DNA from: an uncultured Psychrobacillus sp.
Lineage (GTDB): Bacteria > Bacillota > Bacilli > Bacillales_A > Planococcaceae
Direction of reading: 5' to 3'
DNA length: 11,061 bases
Assembly: GCA_934234185.1 (NCBI GenBank)
Contig: CAKQHO010000115.1
Span: forward strand, 1 to 11,061
The position numbers and the translations under genes are program-made. The notes under the pieces were generated by a model. That model saw only the letters and a list, made by a program, of their open reading frames with translations. It made no database searches and had not been told where the DNA came from. Of this stretch, positions 1-4,338 are shown in pieces. Every line of letters begins with the position of its first letter. Positions within the stretch are counted from its first letter, which is position 1.

Positions 1-76
1 AATTGAACCGCCGTATACGGAACCGTACGTACGGTGGTGTGAGAGGTCGGGAGTTAATCACTCCCTCCTACTCGAT
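1..76 (+). mobile_element. 3' end of a group II intron (domains V and VI), partial
   Basis: Only the catalytic 3' end of the intron RNA is in the window. Domain V is a 34-base hairpin at about 6-39. Its lower helix pairs 8-15 with 30-37, with a two-base CG bulge at 28-29 and a distal helix 16-19/24-27. The triad at 9-11 reads CGC, with G10 in a wobble with T35; this is the form known from class IIC introns (Oceanobacillus type), whereas most other classes have AGC. Domain VI pairs 41-46 with 67-73 and 49-54 with 60-65. It leaves A70 bulged, the expected branch point seven bases from a 3' splice site at 76 or 77. The maturase ORF would lie to the left. The identification rests on fold and motif; the class call is an inference. 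Confidence 0.85.
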
Positions 77-246
77 TGTTACATTTCTGTACCCTCTTCC
101 CCTCGAGGTTAAATGGGTGCTGTCTACGATGGTTGGGACTGCCTTCTAGTCGTCATCCATTTGTTTATCAAGGCAGAACAGGCGCATGCTCATTTCTTAT
201 GAAAAATTTTTAATCGCTTATCTAATTTTATAGATATTTTAGTAGT
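77..246 (+). other. Leader region between the group II intron and the MerR gene
   Basis: No recognisable gene lies here. The part from 77 to about 200 is richer in G and C than the A/T-rich stretch that follows. It contains two possible helices: AAATGGGTG at 111-119 with CATCCATTT at 154-162, and CTGCCTT at 139-145 with AAGGCAG at 170-176. The helices cross, so they would be mutually exclusive or form a pseudoknot. A 29-codon ORF runs 113-202, preceded by a weak GAGG at 105-108; I do not recognise its product. Class IIC introns usually sit just after terminator-like hairpins, so this stretch is presumably the 3' exon flank of the insertion site. Confidence 0.4.
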
Positions 247-259
247 ATCACGTTATACT
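231..259 (+). promoter_or_regulatory. Candidate sigma-A promoter of the MerR/CorC genes
   Basis: TAGATA at 231-236 (four of six matches to TTGACA), a 17-base spacer and TATACT at 254-259 (five of six matches to TATAAT). The start of transcription would fall near 266, leaving a leader of about 27 bases before the SD-served ATG at 293. The position is sensible, but the -35 element is weak. Confidence 0.5.
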
Positions 260-276
260 TAGAACTACAACGTGAT
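247..276 (+). promoter_or_regulatory. Perfect 8-bp inverted repeat, probable operator
   Basis: ATCACGTT at 247-254 is exactly complementary to AACGTGAT at 269-276, separated by 14 bases. The dyad overlaps the -10 hexamer and the expected transcription start. A protein bound here would more likely repress than use the classical MerR mode, in which the operator lies inside a long -35/-10 spacer. The adjacent MerR-type regulator is the obvious candidate for autoregulation; that link is inferred. Confidence 0.5.
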
Positions 277-292
277 GGTTTGAGGTGATAAA

Positions 293-327
293 ATGGGAAC
301 GAGAAACTAAAAATTGGTGAGCTAGCT
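293..327 (+). other. Displaced 5' end of the MerR gene (one-base frameshift)
   Basis: A good SD (GAGGTG, 282-287) sits five bases before ATG at 293, but that frame reads five codons and stops at TAA 308-310. In the frame of the downstream ORF, bases 298-327 encode N-E-K-L-K-I-G-E-L-A, the expected first helix of a MerR DNA-binding domain, with no usable start codon. One extra base between 295 and 307 (for example a fourth G in 295-297 or a fourth A in 304-306) would join ATG 293 to this sequence. Either the gene carries a one-base deletion or the sequence has a homopolymer error. Confidence 0.75.
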
Positions 328-687
328 ATGATAACTAATGTTACAAAAAGAACAATAGATTACTATACGAATCTTGGTCTTCTCCAAGTAGAGCGTTCGG
401 CCTCTAATTATCGATATTATGATAGCACGATGATTGAACGAGTACGATGGATTGAAGAGCAAAAGACAAAAGGTAAGTCCTTAGATGAGATTCGTAAGCA
501 TTTAGAAATTACACCAGTTGAAGAAGAGGTAGATATCCAAGAAATACGACTACAAATGCGGAAGCTTGAGCAGGATGTAGTTAAGTTGATGTCTCAGATG
601 GATGATCGCGAAAAGCAAGTGATTAAGAAGAAAGTGTCGCCAGAAAGTGTGGCGCTCATTCAATCGCTAATATTATTATTGCCTTAG
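328..687 (+). CDS. MerR-family transcriptional regulator, YhdQ-like, N-terminus displaced by a frameshift
   Basis: A small DNA-binding regulator. The visible 119 residues hold most of a MerR winged helix-turn-helix: VTKRTIDYYTNLGLL, then ERSASNYRYYD, followed by a second helical pair up to about residue 60. A charged, probably coiled-coil dimerisation helix spans about 70-105. From ATG 328 the protein lacks the first helix (KIGELA), which is encoded just upstream in the same frame but cut off from the SD-served ATG at 293. Restoring the frame would give about 131 residues. A weak GGTGAG at 316-321 could support reinitiation at 328. The protein has no cysteine, so a CueR- or MerR-style metal thiolate site is absent. 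In B. subtilis the relative yhdQ precedes yhdP, as here, so it may control the transporter gene that follows. Confidence 0.8.
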   Translation: MITNVTKRTIDYYTNLGLLQVERSASNYRYYDSTMIERVRWIEEQKTKGKSLDEIRKHLEITPVEEEVDIQEIRLQMRKLEQDVVKLMSQMDDREKQVIKKKVSPESVALIQSLILLLP

Positions 688-723
688 GGAGGTGACGTTC
701 TACCTCGCGAGTAGAACAACTTA
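688..723 (+). promoter_or_regulatory. SD and competing hairpins before the TTG start of the CorC-family gene
   Basis: The only strong SD for the next gene (GGAGGTG, 688-694) lies about 30 bases from its TTG, too far for direct use. Between them GTTCTAC (697-703) pairs perfectly with GTAGAAC (711-717) around a seven-base loop; folding this hairpin brings the SD to within roughly eight unpaired bases of the start. A competing hairpin pairs GAGGT (689-693) with ACCTC (702-706) and would hide the SD. The two structures share 702-703 and cannot coexist, a layout typical of a translational switch. Pairing is seen directly; the regulatory role is inferred. Confidence 0.5.
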
Positions 724-2064
724 TTGACCGCATTGAATTTAACAATTTTCACCATTTTAATAGCTTTGACTGCTTTCTTCGTAGCTACGGAGTTTGCAAT
801 TGTAAAGGTAAGACAGTCGCGTATTGACCAACTTTTAGCAGAAGGATTTAAAGGTTCTATTGCTGCAAAGCAAGTAACCACTCATCTTGATGAATATCTA
901 TCTGCCTGTCAATTAGGTATTACGGTAACGGCGTTAGGAATTGGGATGGTTGGAGAATCGACATTTGAATTCATCCTTCACCCATTATTTAATTCTATCG
1001 GGATTCCTTCAGACTATATACATTACTTTACAGTAGGAGCAGCATTCGTTATTGCAACTTTCCTGCACGTAGTAGTTGGAGAGCTTGCTCCAAAAACAAT
1101 AGCGATTCAAAAGGCCGAAAGAGTTACATTAATCTTTGCAAAGCCAATTATGATTTTTTATAGAATACTTTATCCATTCATCTGGTTCCTAAATGGGTCA
1201 GCTAGATTATTGGTAGGGTTATTTGGTATGAAGCCTGCAAGTGAGCATGAACTTTCCCATACAGAGGAAGAGCTTCGTTTACTCCTTTCGGAGAGCTTTA
1301 AATCAGGGGAGATCAACAAAAACGAACTTAAATTTGTAAATAACGTCTTTGAATTTGACGATAAAATTGCTCGTGAAATAATGGTGCCACGAACAGATAT
1401 TATAGGATTTGATATTAACGCTTCGTTTGAGGAAGTCCTGACTGTCGTTTCAGAGGAGCGTTATACTAGATACCCAATCTACGATGGTGATAGAGATAAT
1501 ATTTTAGGGTTTCTAAATATAAAAGAATTCTTAACATTAGGAATGAAAAACCGAATTATACCTGAAACCTTTAAATTAGAGGAATTTAATAATCCTGTAA
1601 TTCATACAATAGAAACAACAAGAATTCAGGACTTGCTTCAAAAGATGCAAAAGGAACGTATTCATATGGCTATCTTGTTGGATGAGTACGGGGGAACATC
1701 TGGTTTAGTTACAGTAGAGGACATCCTAGAGGAATTAGTAGGAGAAATTCGTGACGAATTTGATGATGATGAGATTCCTGAAATACGGAAAATAGGTGAG
1801 GATCACTACCTGGTACATTCAAAAGTATTATTAGAGGATATTTCGAAGCTTCTGTATATTGATTTAGAAGATGAGTCAGTGGATACGATTGGTGGCTGGT
1901 ACTATACGCAGGATATAGATTTAGATATGAATAAGACTATCTATTTCCAAGGCTATGCTTTTACTCTTAAAGAAAAGGATGGTCATCAAATCCGATACCT
2001 TGAAATTCAAAAACAAGAAGCTGCAGGGGAATCAGAAACAGAAGCTACAGTTGTAAAGAACTAA
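724..2064 (+). CDS. DUF21/CBS/CorC-family transporter, YhdP (MpfA)-like
   Basis: A 446-residue membrane protein of the CNNM/CorC (old 'hemolysin C') superfamily. In Bacillus and Staphylococcus this group includes MpfA, which protects against excess Mg2+, presumably by export. Residues 1-200 form the DUF21 membrane domain, with conserved SACQLGITVTALGIGMVGES (60-79) and GELAPKTIAIQKAE (119-132). Residues about 215-340 carry a CBS pair, including IMVPRTDI (219-226), RYPIYDGDRDNILGFLNIKE and LLDEYGGTSGLVTVEDILEE. About 355-432 is the CorC/HlyC C-terminal domain. The start is TTG 724: an in-frame stop (712-714) rules out anything earlier, and the following residues match the family's usual N-terminus. 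The stop of the MerR gene lies 36 bases upstream, so the two are probably cotranscribed. Substrate is inferred from the family. Confidence 0.93.
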   Translation: MTALNLTIFTILIALTAFFVATEFAIVKVRQSRIDQLLAEGFKGSIAAKQVTTHLDEYLSACQLGITVTALGIGMVGESTFEFILHPLFNSIGIPSDYIHYFTVGAAFVIATFLHVVVGELAPKTIAIQKAERVTLIFAKPIMIFYRILYPFIWFLNGSARLLVGLFGMKPASEHELSHTEEELRLLLSESFKSGEINKNELKFVNNVFEFDDKIAREIMVPRTDIIGFDINASFEEVLTVVSEERYTRYPIYDGDRDNILGFLNIKEFLTLGMKNRIIPETFKLEEFNNPVIHTIETTRIQDLLQKMQKERIHMAILLDEYGGTSGLVTVEDILEELVGEIRDEFDDDEIPEIRKIGEDHYLVHSKVLLEDISKLLYIDLEDESVDTIGGWYYTQDIDLDMNKTIYFQGYAFTLKEKDGHQIRYLEIQKQEAAGESETEATVVKN

Positions 2065-2095
2065 GGGAGAGGAGAAATTCTCTTCCTTATTTTTT
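2063..2095 (+). terminator. Intrinsic terminator between the CorC-family gene and uppP
   Basis: An 11-bp stem (2063-2073 with 2078-2088, two G-T wobbles) is closed by a GAAA tetraloop and followed, after one A, by six T at 2090-2095. It overlaps the stop codon of the upstream gene and ends only 20 bases before the uppP start, so it may be an attenuator as much as an operon end. Confidence 0.75.
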
Positions 2096-2115
2096 AGAAA
2101 GAGGAGACGATACAT

Positions 2116-2925
2116 ATGGAAGAGGTAGTTTTAATACTTAAGTACTTAATTATTGGGCTCGTGCAGGGCTTCACAGAGCCTATACCAGTTTCCTCAAGTG
2201 GTCATGTAATAATTGCTAGTGAAATTTTAGGGATGGGGGAACAGGGATTTACCTTCGCCATTCTAACTAATACGGCATCTTTGCTAGCCATTCTATATAT
2301 TTATAGAAAAGATATTATAAGACTTGTAACCAACTCATTAGTCTTTTTGAAAACTAAGGATCCTAAATACAGAAGTGAATTTAACTTTGTTATTTTTATT
2401 GTAATCGGGACAATTCCAGCCGGACTGTTAGGATTTCTATTAAGTGATTTTATCGTCGAAAGCGTAAGTATGAGAACGATAGCATTGATGCTTTTTGTTA
2501 CAGGAATAGCAATTTGGGCTATTAGAAATTTAAAAGGATCTAAAGGTGAAGGTAGCTTGTCTGCTATGGATGCTTTTCTAGTTGGTTTAGGACAAGCGGT
2601 TGCACTACTTCCAGGAATCAGCAGATCTGGCGCTACAATCATTACTTCTATGGCAGTTGGTATGAAGCGAGAAACTGCTTTACGATTTTCCTTTATGCTG
2701 TATATTCCAATTAGTTTGGGAGGGGTTGTGCTAGGCTTGACAGATTTTCTTGATGAGCCTAACAAAGGAGAATTGGCAATACCTTACTCTGTTGCTTTTC
2801 TTTCTACTTTATTGATGACTTATATTTCGATGAAGTGGTTTATGGGAATTATGATGAAAGGCAAGCTAATATATTTCACATATTATTGCTTTGTAGTTGG
2901 TACTTTGCTATTAATTTTTTATTAA
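2116..2925 (+). CDS. uppP: Undecaprenyl-diphosphate phosphatase (UppP/BacA family)
   Basis: An integral membrane phosphatase of 269 residues. The family removes a phosphate from undecaprenyl diphosphate to regenerate the lipid carrier for peptidoglycan and other wall polymers; extra activity gives bacitracin resistance. Both signature motifs are present: QGFTEPIPVSSSGH at 17-30 (Glu21, Ser27 and His30 at the positions known from E. coli BacA) and LLPGISRSGATI at 165-176 (Arg170). The rest is hydrophobic, with about seven or eight membrane segments. Length is normal for the family. Two details differ from the usual pattern: Pro22 replaces the common Phe/Trp after Glu21, and TNTASLLA (51-58) replaces the common LGTLLA-type segment. 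ATG 2116 has an AGAGGAGA SD about nine bases upstream. No promoter is visible between the preceding terminator and this start. Confidence 0.92.
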   Translation: MEEVVLILKYLIIGLVQGFTEPIPVSSSGHVIIASEILGMGEQGFTFAILTNTASLLAILYIYRKDIIRLVTNSLVFLKTKDPKYRSEFNFVIFIVIGTIPAGLLGFLLSDFIVESVSMRTIALMLFVTGIAIWAIRNLKGSKGEGSLSAMDAFLVGLGQAVALLPGISRSGATIITSMAVGMKRETALRFSFMLYIPISLGGVVLGLTDFLDEPNKGELAIPYSVAFLSTLLMTYISMKWFMGIMMKGKLIYFTYYCFVVGTLLLIFY

Positions 2926-2943
2926 ATAAATAGAATGAGAAGA

Positions 2944-2997
2944 ATGCATACAGGCCGGCTTGTTATATTAAGCCAGCCTGTATGCATATAGTCTTTT
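2944..2997. terminator. Long hairpin terminator, shared by convergent genes
   Basis: An 18-bp stem (2944-2961 with 2970-2987) with a single C-A mismatch and an eight-base loop is followed by a run of five T ending at 2998. It lies between uppP and the convergent nucleotidyltransferase gene. The opposite-strand flank is also T-rich, so it can serve both directions, though the plus-strand T run is the better one. Confidence 0.8.
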
Positions 2998-3004
2998 TGG
3001 ATTC

Positions 3005-3781
3005 TTATTCTTTGTTCAAATGGAACGAGAGCATTTTTTTCATGAGAGGCTCTATTTGGTTTTGATCGGGCAGCCTCTTCATGATCCAGTCATATTCCTC
3101 TGTTATTAGTTTACAAATAGAGTAAGCAGCCTTTGGGTGCTCGCTCACCGTAAGGGTGTCAAAAATCTCTTCGACACGTTTCAAAAGTGAAATAGGCAAA
3201 GATTTTTGAAGAGTCTTTAGGCCAAGTAGGGCTCTATCAGGATTATATTTATATAACAAAACCCTTGCTAAGTGTTCCATCACATTTGAAAGCATTCGGA
3301 CAGACCAAATATGATTTCCTCTACCTTGAGATTTTTTATATTGAAATAGAAACCAAGCTGTATCTGTTACATCATCTATATATTGTTTATCGGATATGGA
3401 CAGCCCCTGTGTTTTCATAAAATGTGCAAGTAAATTATCTGGGTCATACAGCACTTTGAAAAAGTCCTTTTCTGGAAATGAATCCACGGTAACAGTGAAT
3501 AAATCAATATGGAGCAGGTCCTCATAAACTGCAATAATTTGAGGAGCTACTATGTAGATGCTGTCCTGAAAGATAATAGGCTTATATGCTTCTAAGTGTT
3601 TCACACGATTTTTTAAAAAAAGTGCTTCATGCTCTTTATTCATCAAACAATATAGGTCGATATCTGAATGAAGATCGTGCTCATTTCTCCCCATAGAACC
3701 CTTTAGAAAGATTGATTTCACTAAAGGATCTCCTTTTAAGCTACTACAAATTTTTTCAAGAGCAATCTCCTGCATTACCAT
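3005..3781 (-). CDS. Nucleotidyltransferase-fold protein of unknown substrate
   Basis: A protein of the DNA polymerase beta-like nucleotidyltransferase superfamily, the fold of aminoglycoside and lincosamide nucleotidyltransferases. Counted from ATG 3781 (258 residues), the motif GSMGRN lies at 28-33, followed by SDIDLY with metal-binding Asp40 and Asp42. A likely third Asp is Asp93, in HIDLF. The remainder is a helical substrate domain without a signature I recognise. The ORF is open to a farther ATG at 3844, but that start lies inside the promoter. ATG 3781 has AAAGAGAGG at 3791-3799, nine bases upstream, and is preferred; ATG 3788-3790 abuts the SD. It is transcribed alone and converges on uppP. 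It could be an antibiotic-modifying enzyme or a housekeeping enzyme; the sequence does not decide. Confidence 0.8.
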   Translation of the reverse strand: MVMQEIALEKICSSLKGDPLVKSIFLKGSMGRNEHDLHSDIDLYCLMNKEHEALFLKNRVKHLEAYKPIIFQDSIYIVAPQIIAVYEDLLHIDLFTVTVDSFPEKDFFKVLYDPDNLLAHFMKTQGLSISDKQYIDDVTDTAWFLFQYKKSQGRGNHIWSVRMLSNVMEHLARVLLYKYNPDRALLGLKTLQKSLPISLLKRVEEIFDTLTVSEHPKAAYSICKLITEEYDWIMKRLPDQNQIEPLMKKMLSFHLNKE

Positions 3782-3844
3782 AACTCGCATCCTCTCTTTG
3801 CTGACAAACCAGGCCTTTACAATAGTCCTTTTATATATCAACAC

Positions 3845-3873
3845 ATTATATCTGAAAAGTAAAAATTAGTTAA
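3845..3873 (-). promoter_or_regulatory. Sigma-A promoter of the nucleotidyltransferase gene
   Basis: On the minus strand TTAACT (3873-3868) and a perfect TATAAT (3850-3845) are separated by 17 bases. Transcription would begin near 3838, downstream of the farthest possible ATG at 3844, which supports the internal start at 3781 and implies a leader of about 57 bases. Confidence 0.65.
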
Positions 3874-4183
3874 TATATTCTTTTGGTAAAATTGATGGTT
3901 TATAGTAAAGAAGGGAGTTCTAATGAAAAAGAACCACTTCTAAATACTCAATTAAGGGGAGAAAAATCACTAGTAAGAAGTACTAACACGTACCGTATAG
4001 GAGAAAATAATTATTTTTATTTTAATTTAGGAAACTATTTATTTTGTATATAGCATTATTCTATCTTCTAAAGAACATTTCTCTCTTTTGTATCTTTGTA
4101 TCCATTTGTCTTCTTTCAAATGACCTACTTCGATTTATCGTTCATTTAGTAATATTCATTCAATTCCGAAAACTTAAGTAAAA
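3874..4183. other. A/T-rich intergenic region upstream of the protease gene
   Basis: I see no full gene here. At 3923-3943 a six-codon ORF (MKKNHF) follows a good SD (AAGGGAG, 3911-3917) at proper spacing; it could be a leader peptide or chance. TTTGTATC is repeated head to tail at 4087-4094 and 4095-4102, and CATTTG (4103-4108) pairs with CAAATG (4117-4122). The stretch 4008-4060 is nearly pure A/T. Together with the promoter-proximal part to 4338 this makes an unusually long upstream region for one gene, as expected for a protease under several regulators. Confidence 0.4.
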
Positions 4184-4227
4184 AACGACATACTTCGACA
4201 AAAATGATTTCTTTTTTCCTATATAGT
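4184..4227 (+). promoter_or_regulatory. Candidate protease promoter with Spo0A-box-like repeats
   Basis: TTCGACA at 4194-4200 is an exact match to the Spo0A box (TGNCGAA on the other strand). A related AACGACA sits at 4184-4190, exactly ten bases upstream. Possible -10 hexamers are TATATA at 4220-4225 and TATAGT at 4222-4227, leaving 19 or 21 bases after TCGACA. This is too long for an ordinary sigma-A promoter but resembles Spo0A-activated promoters such as spoIIG. Boxes are seen; function is inferred. Confidence 0.35.
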
Positions 4228-4325
4228 GTGTATGACAACGAGAGATTAACGACGCACCATGATCCTATAGACCAATTAAATTGGAAAGGGGGGAATGAGC
4301 TAGCTTTCGTAATGCCCATATAAAA

Positions 4326-4331
4326 AGGAGG
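4326..4331 (+). promoter_or_regulatory. Ribosome-binding site deciding the TTG start of the protease gene
   Basis: AGGAGG lies seven bases before TTG 4339. The codons after this TTG encode a positively charged n-region that begins a normal signal peptide, so TTG rather than an internal ATG is the start. Confidence 0.85.
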
Positions 4332-4338
4332 AAGGAAA

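Noticed and set aside
2301..2765. Minus-strand ORF of 154 codons inside uppP
   Set aside because: It is antisense to a clearly conserved membrane protein and its translation has no recognisable motif.
3170..3176. A second exact TTCGACA Spo0A-like box
   Set aside because: It lies inside the nucleotidyltransferase coding region, away from any start; one chance match is expected at this length.
3782..3844. N-terminal extension of the nucleotidyltransferase from ATG 3844
   Set aside because: It overlaps the TATAAT promoter element and has no SD; ATG 3781 has a good SD and begins the conserved part.
4161..4176. CodY-box-like sequence near AATTCCGAAAAC
   Set aside because: It needs a two-base gap to fit the consensus, so the match is not meaningful.
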